Source of the DNA: a virus
Length of the DNA stretch: 35,669 nt
IMG/VR virus record: IMGVR_UViG_3300043395_002906
Location: 1-35,669 of that record
Reading direction: 5' to 3' (one strand)
The notes below the pieces were generated by a model. That model made no database searches. It saw nothing but the letters and a program-made list of their open reading frames with translations, and had not been told where the DNA came from. Every line of letters starts with the position of its first letter. Positions within the stretch are counted from its first letter, which is position 1. Below are positions 1-6,006 of the stretch, in pieces. The position numbers were made by a program, and so were the translations under genes.

Positions 1-305
1 TTGTCGGGCAGCAGATACTCACAGAGGTCAGCATCAAGACGAGGAGGGCAATCTTCACCCCTTTCGCTATAATGAAGTGGTCCGTAATAACCGCGTTGAG
101 TTTTACCTTCTGAAGTATAAAATCCATCATCAGTCCAAAGGCAACTTACATCTCCACCATCCACAAGTGCCTCAACTTTCTCACGGGTATTATAGTGAGT
201 GCGAAGAATACGACCCGCCCACTCTGGGTATCCATCATAATGTGAGTAGATTGAGAGGATACTTCCGTCAGCAAGTTCCAAACCGATTCTGCTTCTGGTC
301 GCCAT
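1..305 (-). CDS. Conserved phage hypothetical protein, N-terminal part, cut by window edge
   Basis: About 101 residues are readable from ATG at 305 to the left edge, starting MATRSRIGLELADGS and containing YSHYDGYPEWAGRIL. The frame is open to base 1, so the C-terminus lies outside the window. The opening resembles a small protein common in T4-like cyanophages whose function is not known; this is recall, not a search. No Shine-Dalgarno sequence sits at normal spacing; an AAGAGGG lies about 22 bases upstream. The gene follows the GIY-YIG gene by about 40 bases, so it probably shares read-through transcripts with it. The frame also stays open for some distance upstream of the ATG, so a longer N-terminus cannot be excluded. 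Confidence 0.75.
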   Translation of the reverse strand, partial: MATRSRIGLELADGSILSIYSHYDGYPEWAGRILRTHYNTREKVEALVDGGDVSCLWTDDGFYTSEGKTQRGYYGPLHYSERGEDCPPRLDADLCEYLLPD

Positions 306-346
306 TTGAGTGGTGCGTTTCTTTGACCCTCTTAATATACACGGTT

Positions 347-961
347 TCAGGGTGCTGTGGGTGCCACCTGTGACACTTTCTCAACTGCCACAATGTCCTT
401 GTGTCTTTTTCTTTCTTTCTTGTGTATTTTTGAAATACATCCCTTGTGATAACCATTCTCTTTGCACCAATTAACTAAACCACATCTAACAATCTGTCTC
501 CCATCAGAGAATGTTATTCTCCACCATTGTGCTTGTCCATTACCTTCACCAGTTACATTATCTCTTGCTTTTTTACTCATAGGGACACCCTTATTCCAAG
601 GAGATTTGCCCCATCTTGGGTTATTCTTTCCCTTAAGTTTATCACCCACTCTCCTCTTATATTCTTCGGTCTTCATATGATGCTTATCGCCAGAAATAAT
701 AGGAGGAGCATTGCCACCATCAGCAATATTCATTAAAATACCTGTTCCATCGCATTTCTTGCCAAACACTGAAATCATATAAGTTTCGTGTCTAAATGCT
801 TCCTCTTCAGTAAGATTTTGCTTTAGTTTAATTATCCTGCTTCTATCTTTTGGAGGATTGGCATTCTTTCCGTGCCCATAGTTACATCGGTATCCTTTCC
901 CCTTACCAATATAATAAGGCGTCCCATCTTCACGCAGGTAAGCGTAAGTGTAGTATTCCAT
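347..961 (-). CDS. GIY-YIG homing endonuclease with NUMOD3-like motif (copy 1)
   Basis: 204 residues. The N-terminal GIY-YIG nuclease core is seen as YTYAYLRED (residues 4-12) followed by YYIGKGKGYR (16-25), with Arg25 as the expected catalytic arginine. A glutamate-rich helix (LTEEEAFRHE) follows. A NUMOD3-type DNA-binding motif is visible in GKNNPRWGKSPWNKG. The C-terminal segment (WRITFSDGRQ to HKDIVAVE) closely parallels the end of the second GIY-YIG protein in this window. The family makes site-specific double-strand breaks that spread its own gene. It has a private late promoter (984-991) inside a hairpin element. It is free-standing rather than in an intron, as far as can be seen. The start codon is fixed by the promoter and by the motif at the N-terminus. 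Confidence 0.9.
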   Translation of the reverse strand: MEYYTYAYLREDGTPYYIGKGKGYRCNYGHGKNANPPKDRSRIIKLKQNLTEEEAFRHETYMISVFGKKCDGTGILMNIADGGNAPPIISGDKHHMKTEEYKRRVGDKLKGKNNPRWGKSPWNKGVPMSKKARDNVTGEGNGQAQWWRITFSDGRQIVRCGLVNWCKENGYHKGCISKIHKKERKRHKDIVAVEKVSQVAPTAP

Positions 962-983
962 CTGCTTTATCCGTGGTTATACT

Positions 984-991
984 TATTTATA
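984..991 (-). promoter_or_regulatory. T4-type late promoter TATAAATA for GIY-YIG copy 1
   Basis: Perfect match to the T4 late promoter octamer on the minus strand, 22 bases before the ATG of the endonuclease. Most structural genes here use CATAAATA, GATAAATA or AATAAATA; only the two GIY-YIG genes have the canonical first base T. Confidence 0.75.
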
Positions 992-1016
992 GAAGAAAGG
1001 GAGCATTTCTGCCCCC
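992..1016 (-). terminator. Terminator-like hairpin upstream of GIY-YIG copy 1
   Basis: On the minus strand GGGGGCA-GAAA-TGCTCCC forms a 7-pair stem (one G-U) with a GNRA tetraloop, followed by TTTCTTC. It has the shape of a factor-independent terminator with an imperfect T tract. It lies between the late promoter and the far arm of the outer inverted repeat. A very similar hairpin precedes the second GIY-YIG gene. Confidence 0.55.
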
Positions 1017-1050
1017 AATCTCTGCTTAAACAACCACGAATAAGCATCAC

Positions 1051-1058
1051 TATTTATT
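1051..1058 (-). promoter_or_regulatory. Possible late promoter AATAAATA
   Basis: The AATAAATA octamer lies directly after the terminator at 1058-1087, at the usual place for a late promoter in this genome. No convincing gene starts right behind it; the next real gene is the GIY-YIG gene at 961. Confidence 0.4.
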
Positions 1059-1087
1059 ATAAGGGGTCCCCAATGCTCGGAGACCCC
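1058..1087 (-). terminator. Terminator of the 1113-1553 gene
   Basis: GGGGTCTCC (1087-1079) pairs with GGGGACCCC (1071-1063) through nine pairs with one G-U, loop of seven bases, then TTATAAT. It follows the stop codon of the secreted-protein gene by about 25 bases and is preceded by the recurring AACTGGCACA motif (1101-1092). Confidence 0.7.
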
Positions 1088-1112
1088 CCTGTGTGCCAGT
1101 TTAAGAACTGTC

Positions 1113-1553
1113 TCAGCAACTATACATAAGTGCTCCAAGCCCAGCACCAAATAAAGTCCAACCACTAGTATTTTTATAAGAGTTAGACCAACTTCCAGAT
1201 GAACTGTTTCGGTTATATTTACGATTCCAACTGCCACTATTTTGCCATCCAGAACCACCAGATAGAGCACTTGCAAGACCAGCACCCATAGCTGCCCCAG
1301 CGGCAGGATTACAAATCCTACGATTATAAGTTGGTTGTTGATAGGTTACAGGACCACCACCAACACCACAAGAAGTATTATATCGATTTGTGTTTACATA
1401 ACCAGGAATATAATTTCCATACTGGTCATAATAACCAGGAACATAATTTTCTTGATATGTCTTACAAACTTGATAGTAATTTGTTTGCTGTGCAACTGCT
1501 GAAGTAGGAATAAGAATTCCTGCAGCAATTATGGCGGTGATGACTGCTTTCAT
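1113..1553 (-). CDS. Small secreted protein with glycine-zipper-like segments
   Basis: 146 residues from ATG at 1553. This start was chosen over an upstream in-frame start because the upstream one lies inside a terminator, and because this one opens a clean signal peptide (MKAVITAIIAAGILIP to about SAVAQ). The mature part is rich in Tyr, Asn and Gly: QVCKTYQENYVPGYYDQYGN, then NPAAGAAMGAGLASALSG and TLFGAGLGALMYSC, which look like short glycine-zipper membrane-associating stretches. Four cysteines are present in the mature part. Export to the host periplasm or envelope is inferred; the function is not known. It sits alone between two terminators (1584-1610 and 1058-1087), so it is probably a single-gene transcription unit. 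Confidence 0.8.
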   Translation of the reverse strand: MKAVITAIIAAGILIPTSAVAQQTNYYQVCKTYQENYVPGYYDQYGNYIPGYVNTNRYNTSCGVGGGPVTYQQPTYNRRICNPAAGAAMGAGLASALSGGSGWQNSGSWNRKYNRNSSSGSWSNSYKNTSGWTLFGAGLGALMYSC

Positions 1554-1583
1554 TTCAAATGAAACTATTATTAATAATATAGC

Positions 1584-1610
1584 AAAAAAGAGAAGTCTAC
1601 GCAACTTCTC
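1584..1610 (-). terminator. Factor-independent terminator after the 59-residue gene
   Basis: GAGAAGT (1610-1604) and ACTTCTC (1596-1590) form a perfect 7-pair stem with a 7-base loop, followed by six T residues on the minus strand. It lies just after the stop codon of the 1620-1799 gene. Confidence 0.85.
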
Positions 1611-1619
1611 TTGTGACAC

Positions 1620-1799
1620 TTAACGAACTGGTTGGGGATCACCTTTACCTTCAAGTGACCTTACCATAAGCTCAGTGAACCTTTCCATCTTTTCAAAATG
1701 AACTGATGCTGGGTCATATTTAATTGCTTCTTTGAGTGCAATCAGTTCATCCCATTCTTCTTGTGTTAGATTAGGGCCGCCTGATCTTGCTTGTGTCAT
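1620..1799 (-). CDS. Small hypothetical protein, 59 residues
   Basis: Reads MTQARSGGPNLTQEEWDELI and ends GKGDPQPVR before TAA. The start at 1799 has a good ribosome binding site (GAGGAA, about six bases upstream). The sequence is charged and mostly helical in character, with no signal peptide or membrane segment. I do not recognise a domain; similar small proteins occur in cyanophages. A strong terminator follows immediately, so it ends a transcription unit that probably includes the genes upstream at 1891-2596. Confidence 0.75.
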   Translation of the reverse strand: MTQARSGGPNLTQEEWDELIALKEAIKYDPASVHFEKMERFTELMVRSLEGKGDPQPVR

Positions 1800-1890
1800 A
1801 GATTCCTCATTGAATATGAGTTAATTCTACCACTATGTATACCTATGTGTTGGTTCCTTAACATTGTTTTTAGAGTGTTGTTACAGTTCT

Positions 1891-2115
1891 TTATGAATTA
1901 AAGAATGTATCAAATCCACCAGAATCTCCGTGGATACGATTCTCAAGTTTATCCATCAAACTATCAAAACTCTGCAATGTTTCAATTTCTTGAATTACTT
2001 TAGAAATTGTAGTGCATACGATTGGACGTTCTTGACGTGCAGCAAATGCTAGAGCATTTCTTAGACTTTGCTCCGCTTCCTTTAGACTTTCTTCTACAGA
2101 TTTACTTAGAGCCAT
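1891..2115 (-). CDS. Small helical hypothetical protein, 74 residues
   Basis: Begins MALSKSVEESLKEAEQSLRN and ends GDSGGFDTFFNS. The first 60 residues are amphipathic helix or coiled coil with regularly spaced Leu and Glu. The start at 2115 has GAGGAAAG eight bases upstream and overlaps the end of the AbrB-like gene by 14 bases in another frame, which suggests translational coupling. The function is not known. No signal peptide or membrane segment is seen. Confidence 0.75.
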   Translation of the reverse strand: MALSKSVEESLKEAEQSLRNALAFAARQERPIVCTTISKVIQEIETLQSFDSLMDKLENRIHGDSGGFDTFFNS

Positions 2116-2596
2116 TTACTTTCCTCATTTCAAAACTACCATCATTGCGATCAATCCATTCTACAGTATCACCCTCTTTAAGTCCAGCAACTTCAAGCAA
2201 ATCATCAGGCAATTCAATATAACAATCTCCAGTTAGTTCATCAACTTGAGTAGGAATTTGCCACTTTACAACTTTGTCATTGTTAACTCTCAAATATTCT
2301 TCGTGACTTGATTCCCAAAAGTCATTCCAAGCACCTTGACACTCTGGTGAAGAATCATTCATATCACAACTCAAGATTTTATTTAAATAATCATCATACT
2401 TGTTATTGTCAACACCAATATTCAAAAGTCCAAGAAGTTCATTTGCACGACTTGCTTGATCTTTATGATAATAATAACTTTCTTTTACTACACCAACAAT
2501 AACGTCATAGATTTCCTGCGGTGTTGCTTCACCCGCAGACATTGCATCGTTCAGCCAATTCTCAAGATTTTCAAGCGAATATTTTTTGTAGTCCAT
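2102..2596 (-). CDS. Hypothetical protein with C-terminal AbrB/SpoVT-like domain
   Basis: 164 residues. Residues 1-115 are helical and acidic with no recognised fold. The last 45 residues read YIELPDDLLEVAGLKEGDTV followed by EWIDRNDGSFEMRKV, which has the spacing of the swapped-hairpin AbrB/SpoVT/MazE fold (P-x-x-L-L-x-x-x-G-L-K-x-G-D). That fold binds DNA in transcription regulators and antitoxins, usually as a dimer. A role as a phage regulator is inference; no toxin is obvious next to it. A sigma-70-like promoter lies just upstream (2617-2645). The start codon has no strong ribosome binding site. Confidence 0.8.
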   Translation of the reverse strand: MDYKKYSLENLENWLNDAMSAGEATPQEIYDVIVGVVKESYYYHKDQASRANELLGLLNIGVDNNKYDDYLNKILSCDMNDSSPECQGAWNDFWESSHEEYLRVNNDKVVKWQIPTQVDELTGDCYIELPDDLLEVAGLKEGDTVEWIDRNDGSFEMRKVNGSK

Positions 2597-2616
2597 TGAT
2601 GTCGATGATTTTTTTA

Positions 2617-2645
2617 ATTTTACCAGTGAAATTTCAATTAGTCAA
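2617..2645 (-). promoter_or_regulatory. Sigma-70-type promoter for the AbrB-like gene
   Basis: TTGACT (2645-2640), 17-base spacer, TAAAAT (2622-2617): five of six matches in each hexamer. The -35 hexamer overlaps the stop codon of the 2638-2871 gene, the same layout seen at 8674-8702 and 34565-34593. Confidence 0.6.
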
Positions 2646-2871
2646 TAGTCTTATTGATATGATTCTCTATTGCAAGCATATCAATACGAGCATCTAAAGA
2701 ATTTTCAAGACGATAAAGTTCATTAGTTAATGAAATATTTTCATCTTCAAGTTTAAGTATTCTTTCTTCAAGTTCTTCAATTTTTTCAGCAACAGATTTA
2801 GTCACCCAGTCATCATCAAGGCAAGTAATTGTAGAACTAAAGTTAAAGATGCTATCCAACCATTTTCTCAT
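2638..2871 (-). CDS. Coiled-coil hypothetical protein, 77 residues
   Basis: Starts MRKWLDSIFNF; from residue about 27 to 65 there is a long coiled coil (EKIEELEERILKLEDENISL and onward) with leucines at heptad spacing. The start at 2871 has GGAG seven bases upstream. It overlaps the 3' end of the 49-residue gene upstream by 20 bases in another frame. It probably oligomerises through the coiled coil; nothing more specific can be said. Confidence 0.75.
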   Translation of the reverse strand: MRKWLDSIFNFSSTITCLDDDWVTKSVAEKIEELEERILKLEDENISLTNELYRLENSLDARIDMLAIENHINKTID

Positions 2872-3001
2872 TCATAATCTCCTTAAAATACCTTTGATAA
2901 GCCATAAACCTTTGAAGTGATGGTTTAACTCCAAGACTTTCGCAGCATCTTATGTATGAGATAAATTCATACCAGGGTGCAGTAGGATCAGTGTCATCCA
3001 T
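2852..3001 (-). CDS. Small hypothetical protein, 49 residues, coupled at both ends
   Basis: Reads MDDTDPTAPWYEFISYIRCC and ends KEIMNEKMVG before TAG. Its ATG overlaps the stop region of the preceding gene (ATGGATGA) and its 3' end overlaps the start of the coiled-coil gene. This tight packing, and the way it fills an otherwise empty 120-base gap, argue that it is real. Composition is balanced with no signal peptide. Function unknown. Confidence 0.6.
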   Translation of the reverse strand: MDDTDPTAPWYEFISYIRCCESLGVKPSLQRFMAYQRYFKEIMNEKMVG

Positions 3002-3443
3002 TTGATTCTTCTGCAGTCATTGCCTCAATTTCCTCATCCGTATATTGTTCTGCATCAGGATTTTCGAACCGCGACAGTTTTGCTTTCAGGTCACGAACTT
3101 GTTTTTCCAGTTCATAGTTTTTGTTCTCCAAAGGAATAACTTTGTTTGCATATTCTTCTGAAAGATACAAGTCATACTCATCAGCAACCTTTTTCATATC
3201 CTCAAAACTACGCATATCATTGAATGCGAGTGAGCAAGCACCTTTCATAATACCTTGCTCACAATGTCCCATCGTGCGGGCAATGTTTCCAAAGAAACGG
3301 AACAGTTGAATGCTGTTAAGGTCTTCTGTAGGAATCTCAAAGGTATAATGTTCCTCTGGAAGAGTTTCATCATCAAAAGTACCATATCCATTAGAAGTCC
3401 ATTCAGTATCAAAAGAAACTTTGAGGCGTGCTTTGTAGGTCAT
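2994..3443 (-). CDS. Hypothetical protein with C-terminal coiled coil, 149 residues
   Basis: Starts MTYKARLKVSFDTEWTSNGY at 3443. A longer frame to 3494 runs through a terminator hairpin, so the later start is preferred. The N-terminal half is beta-like (TLPEEHYTFEIPTEDLNSI). The middle is helical (FFGNIARTMGHCEQGIMKGA), and residues about 100-125 form a coiled coil (YANKVIPLENKNYELEKQVR). The tail is acidic. I do not recognise a domain family. It is followed, with an 8-base overlap, by the 49-residue gene. Confidence 0.75.
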   Translation of the reverse strand: MTYKARLKVSFDTEWTSNGYGTFDDETLPEEHYTFEIPTEDLNSIQLFRFFGNIARTMGHCEQGIMKGACSLAFNDMRSFEDMKKVADEYDLYLSEEYANKVIPLENKNYELEKQVRDLKAKLSRFENPDAEQYTDEEIEAMTAEESNG

Positions 3444-3470
3444 TGGTCTGAATTTGTATGTACCTACTAT

Positions 3471-3500
3471 AAAACCTCTTGACCGAAAAATCAAGAGGTC
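3471..3500 (-). terminator. Factor-independent terminator between 3511 and 3443 genes
   Basis: ACCTCTTGA (3499-3491) and TCAAGAGGT (3482-3474) form a perfect 9-pair stem with an 8-base loop, followed by TTTTATAG on the minus strand. It lies directly behind the stop codon at 3511 and the motif AACTGGCACA (3511-3502). A weak -10-like TATAGT overlaps its T tract and might start the next unit. Confidence 0.85.
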
Positions 3501-3510
3501 TTGTGCCAGT

Positions 3511-3747
3511 TTACTTTTTGTCTTTAAGTTCTTTCATTAATTCTTCTGCCATCCTCATAGATTTTCTTTTCATCTGATATGCTACGATTGGATTTGCAGG
3601 ATTATTTTTTAACCACCAATAAAAAATTGTCCACTTGATTTTCAATTGTTTACCTACTATTACAATATACTTTGCAAAACTTTGATCAGTAGTGATAAAG
3701 TATGCAAGAACACAAAATATGGTCAAGTACGTGTAATATGAGGTCAT
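3511..3747 (-). CDS. Small inner-membrane protein, 78 residues
   Basis: Residues 3-20 (SYYTYLTIFCVLAYFITT) form a likely transmembrane segment. The rest contains an aromatic stretch (WTIFYWWLKNNP) and a strongly basic, helical C-terminus (MKRKSMRMAEELMKELKDKK). The N-out or N-in orientation is uncertain, but the basic tail suggests a cytoplasmic C-terminus. The ATG at 3747 overlaps the upstream stop codon as ATGA. It ends a three-gene coupled chain and is followed by a terminator. Function unknown; a lysis role is possible but unproven. Confidence 0.7.
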   Translation of the reverse strand: MTSYYTYLTIFCVLAYFITTDQSFAKYIVIVGKQLKIKWTIFYWWLKNNPANPIVAYQMKRKSMRMAEELMKELKDKK

Positions 3748-3905
3748 TGAATAGGCCTCTTGGTATAAAGGTATTCTATTAGATCAAGTTTGATCTCATC
3801 GAGTTCTTTTTCACACCCAAGGTGTTTTGCAGATTTTCTGATGTCGCCGTGATGTTTTTGGAGATCTTCCAGCATTAAATCGATTGCGGATCTATATGCA
3901 CTCAT
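3744..3905 (-). CDS. Small hypothetical protein, 53 residues
   Basis: Starts MSAYRSAIDLMLEDLQKHHG at 3905 and ends EYLYTKRPIQ. This start was chosen over one 33 bases upstream because GGAG lies eight bases before it and because its ATGA overlaps the stop of the preceding gene. The protein is helical and soluble-looking. It lies between a putative exported protein (3902-4072) and a membrane protein (3511-3747) with 4-base overlaps on both sides. Function unknown. Confidence 0.7.
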   Translation of the reverse strand: MSAYRSAIDLMLEDLQKHHGDIRKSAKHLGCEKELDEIKLDLIEYLYTKRPIQ

Positions 3906-4072
3906 TTCTTTTTCTCCTGAACAATAGTCACTGGACATCTAGGGATAACATTGCGAATTTCTTGTACGATTTCGGTTTTTTGAACCTCAGTCAGTCCAAT
4001 AACCCTATGTATTTTGTTTATAATCGCAAAGGCTTGCGAGCAAGAAATCACGGTTGAAAGTAAAACAACCAT
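3902..4072 (-). CDS. Small exported or lipoprotein-like protein, 56 residues
   Basis: Reads MVVLLSTVISCSQAFAIINK and ends VTIVQEKKK before TGA. The N-terminus is a short hydrophobic stretch with two possible processing sites: a lipobox-like VISC (residues 8-11) or a signal peptidase I site after SQAFA. A basic n-region is missing, which weakens both readings. AGGAAAG lies five bases before the ATG. It starts a chain of three genes joined by ATGA overlaps (3902-4072, 3744-3905, 3511-3747). An outer-membrane spanin-like role is a guess only. Confidence 0.65.
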   Translation of the reverse strand: MVVLLSTVISCSQAFAIINKIHRVIGLTEVQKTEIVQEIRNVIPRCPVTIVQEKKK

Positions 4073-4123
4073 AACTTTCCTTTATTCTATTACTATTTAA
4101 TACAGTTTATAAAATTTTAATAA

Positions 4124-4495
4124 TTAGTCCCAACTTACATTTTGTACTAGGAATCCAGGCATTACATAAGTCCAGGCACCAAGTTCCTGAACACCACCAA
4201 CTTTATAGTCCCATTTGTATTCAAACTTATTGTGACTATCCCAAGTCATATAACCTTTTTCTTTATCAAATCGTCCTTTAATAGTCAATCCGTGTTTGTT
4301 GGAATAGATGTTACGAGTCCGAAGTGCTCCACCTTTTTCACGGGTTTCAATCACCACACAAGTATCTGGATAGGTTTGAATACCTGCCTCCAGAAGGCAA
4401 GGAGTTTCATATCGAAATGGTCGATAAGTTTTAGTTTCCTGAGCAAAAGCAGGAGAAGAGAACAAAAGTGTAGTGAGAAGAATCAGTTTTTTCAT
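4124..4495 (-). CDS. Small periplasmic protein with signal peptide, 123 residues
   Basis: The start at 4495 gives a textbook signal peptide (MKKLILLTTLLFSSPAFAQE), with cleavage expected after AFA. The mature part is beta-rich and aromatic: KTYRPFRYETPCLLEAGIQT, then TCVVIETREKGGALRTRN and GYMTWDSHNKFEYKWDYKVG. Two cysteines (in ETPC and DTC) may form a disulfide in the periplasm. The ATG overlaps the upstream stop as ATGA, so translation is coupled. The function is unknown; export is a firm inference from the N-terminus. Confidence 0.8.
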   Translation of the reverse strand: MKKLILLTTLLFSSPAFAQETKTYRPFRYETPCLLEAGIQTYPDTCVVIETREKGGALRTRNIYSNKHGLTIKGRFDKEKGYMTWDSHNKFEYKWDYKVGGVQELGAWTYVMPGFLVQNVSWD

Positions 4496-4695
4496 TTTAC
4501 AATACTCCAATGTTCGTTACCAGTTTTTTGAACCCAAAAGCAGTATTGCCTATTCAGCGAAACAAGAAACATCATATTGTCTGTTTCTTGCTCTACAAGG
4601 CAAGCGTGAAATGAATTCATAATGTTCACAAAGCGATTCTTTGCCTTGGAACTCTTAGGAATCACATTTACAAATTTTTGTTTGGTTTTAATCAT
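4492..4695 (-). CDS. Small hypothetical protein, 67 residues
   Basis: Begins MIKTKQKFVNVIPKSSKAKN and ends VQKTGNEHWSIVK. The first half is basic and the second half is beta-like (MMFLVSLNRQYCFWVQ). No signal peptide or known motif. It has its own sigma-70-like promoter (4716-4745) with a leader of about 14 bases and no Shine-Dalgarno sequence. It is coupled to the following secreted-protein gene by an ATGA overlap, so the two may act together. Confidence 0.7.
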   Translation of the reverse strand: MIKTKQKFVNVIPKSSKAKNRFVNIMNSFHACLVEQETDNMMFLVSLNRQYCFWVQKTGNEHWSIVK

Positions 4696-4715
4696 TGTGG
4701 TTTGATTGAAACTGT

Positions 4716-4745
4716 ATTATAAGTGATAAGGGAGTCATTTGACAA
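4716..4745 (-). promoter_or_regulatory. Sigma-70-type promoter for 4492-4695
   Basis: TTGTCA (4745-4740), 18-base spacer, TATAAT (4721-4716): five of six and six of six matches. It overlaps the stop codon of the 4735-4908 gene. Confidence 0.6.
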
Positions 4746-4908
4746 ACACTGTACCAGTTTGAGGACTGGCCCTATGTGTTTTAATAAACTTCTGTGCTTG
4801 ATTTACGGTGCTCACATCAGTCAATTGTTCTCCGTTGTAGATAATAACCAACCGCTTCCCCCAGGGTACAGCAGCGTATCCATCTTTGGTTTCAAATCCT
4901 TCCTTCAT
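4735..4908 (-). CDS. Small hypothetical protein, 57 residues
   Basis: Reads MKEGFETKDGYAAVPWGKRL, continues VIIYNGEQLTDVSTVNQA and ends GTVFVK before TGA. GAGGAGA lies about eleven bases before the ATG, and the ATG overlaps the upstream stop codon as ATGA. It looks like a compact beta-hairpin and helix protein with no export signal. I recognise similar small proteins in marine T4-like phages, but no function is assigned. Confidence 0.75.
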   Translation of the reverse strand: MKEGFETKDGYAAVPWGKRLVIIYNGEQLTDVSTVNQAQKFIKTHRASPQTGTVFVK

Positions 4909-5444
4909 ACTAGGAACTTCTCCTCATAATCTAATAGTTCTTGTGGTACATCCAGTATGTTTGACTGGACTTCTTCTGCAAGGTTCCAACGTAGTTTACC
5001 TTCGGGTCTCTGATACAATTTGATTCCCAAATGATTGTACTTCAAATTAGTGGGAACTTTGACCTGATAAGTGTTACCGTCGTTGGAAGTTAGTGCCGAA
5101 AGAGCTTCATTTTCCTCCTGAGTGACCACGATGGTGCGGGTGGAGTACCAGTAGACCCTCTGGAACGCCTCAAGCGAAGAAAGATGGGTTTCTGGGTTGT
5201 CCAGTATCATTCTACAGATAAATTGGGGTGATAAGCAGTGATCTAAGACCGTTTTCCCCTTTTTTTCCTTGTTTTTAAGTGCATTTTCCGAGATAAACCC
5301 CGTTGGGTTCGGGTTCCCCGCGTCAAAAACACCAAAATAGTAGATGCGGGTGATGGGTCGGGCAAACTCAGGTTTCCCCCAGTTCCCCAGGTTGCAGCGC
5401 AGACCGTGGTAGGCGGTTTCGCAGTAGGGTTTCCAGTCTTTCAT
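4905..5444 (-). CDS. Conserved hypothetical protein, 179 residues
   Basis: Starts MKDWKPYCETAYHGLRCNLG. ATG at 5444 is preferred over a GTG six bases upstream because it forms an ATGA overlap with the oxygenase stop codon. Distinct segments include PITRIYYFGVFDAGNPNPTG, DHCLSPQFICRMILDNPETH and AFQRVYWYSTRTIVVTQEEN. It ends in an acidic stretch. It appears to be a soluble mixed alpha/beta protein of no family I can name. It sits between an oxygenase and a small gene, coupled on both sides, so it is probably co-expressed with the helicase and oxygenase upstream. Confidence 0.8.
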   Translation of the reverse strand: MKDWKPYCETAYHGLRCNLGNWGKPEFARPITRIYYFGVFDAGNPNPTGFISENALKNKEKKGKTVLDHCLSPQFICRMILDNPETHLSSLEAFQRVYWYSTRTIVVTQEENEALSALTSNDGNTYQVKVPTNLKYNHLGIKLYQRPEGKLRWNLAEEVQSNILDVPQELLDYEEKFLV

Positions 5445-6004
5445 TGCCACTTAGGTCCCTCAAACCAGCAGGTTAGACTATGGCGAACACCAGAGGTAAC
5501 TGGCTTCACCTGATGATACTTGAACGATGGGAAGCAGATCACAGTTCCCTGAGAACGTAGAGCGTTCTGATCAGGAATCACATCACAGTCAAAGAGTTCC
5601 AACTCTCCTCCAGTGTATTGGGTGGGATCAGTCAATTGTAGCACACAGGTTAGTTTACGGTGGTAGGGCGTTGGATTGACCCAAAATACATCCTGATGCT
5701 TGCTATACTTCCCTTTGTATTCGGAGTTGTACTCAGCAAGTTGCATCAGTTTGAGAACTTTAAGGTCAAATCCAAACCAATAGTCATTGGCCTTCTTCGC
5801 AATGTTCCACATCTCAGTGAATACATCTTGGAATTGTTCGACCTCTAACCATTTAACTTTACTTTTTCTGATCTTTTCGTTTGCAGGGATGCCATCTACT
5901 CCTAAGGCCCCATCGCTCAGAGGTAGATTTTTAGACCTTTCCAGAATAATCTGACAATCAGATGCACTGAAGTGCTTCTCAAAACAACACCATTCACCCC
6001 TCAT
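5441..6004 (-). CDS. 2-oxoglutarate/Fe(II)-dependent oxygenase (prolyl-4-hydroxylase type)
   Basis: 187 residues from ATG at 6004, with GGAGG five bases upstream. A GTG six bases earlier is less likely. The double-stranded beta-helix metal triad is visible: H103-x-D105 (SKHQDVFW) and H164 (FKYHQVKPVT), with R174 in SGVRHSLTCW as the expected 2-oxoglutarate anchor. The middle segment GGELELF is typical of the prolyl hydroxylase subfamily. Such enzymes hydroxylate protein, nucleic acid or small-molecule substrates; the substrate here is unknown. It overlaps the helicase gene upstream by near-contact and the 4905-5444 gene by ATGA. Three other oxygenases of this superfamily occur in the window. 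Confidence 0.9.
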   Translation of the reverse strand: MRGEWCCFEKHFSASDCQIILERSKNLPLSDGALGVDGIPANEKIRKSKVKWLEVEQFQDVFTEMWNIAKKANDYWFGFDLKVLKLMQLAEYNSEYKGKYSKHQDVFWVNPTPYHRKLTCVLQLTDPTQYTGGELELFDCDVIPDQNALRSQGTVICFPSFKYHQVKPVTSGVRHSLTCWFEGPKWQ

Positions 6005-6006
6005 AA

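Larger units (their letters stand above)
972..1038. repeat. Outer inverted repeat before GIY-YIG copy 1
   Basis: CGTGGTT at 972-978 and AACCACG at 1032-1038 are perfect 7-base inverted arms. They enclose a late promoter (984-991) and a small hairpin (999-1016). The arm nearest the gene ends 10 bases before the ATG at 961. The predicted late transcription start, about 6 bases beyond the promoter octamer, falls at base 978, the first base of the 3' arm. Confidence 0.6.

Noticed and set aside
268-456. 62-codon minus-strand frame overlapping the end of GIY-YIG copy 1 and the start of the edge gene
   Set aside because: It overlaps two better supported genes in another frame and has no recognisable features.
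967-1047. 26-codon minus-strand frame behind a late promoter octamer
   Set aside because: It runs through the control hairpin and promoter of the GIY-YIG gene and has no ribosome binding site.
1554-1619. Upstream start for the secreted protein
   Set aside because: It lies in a terminator, while the later ATG opens a clean signal peptide.
3444-3494. Upstream start for the 149-residue protein
   Set aside because: The extra codons lie in a perfect terminator stem.
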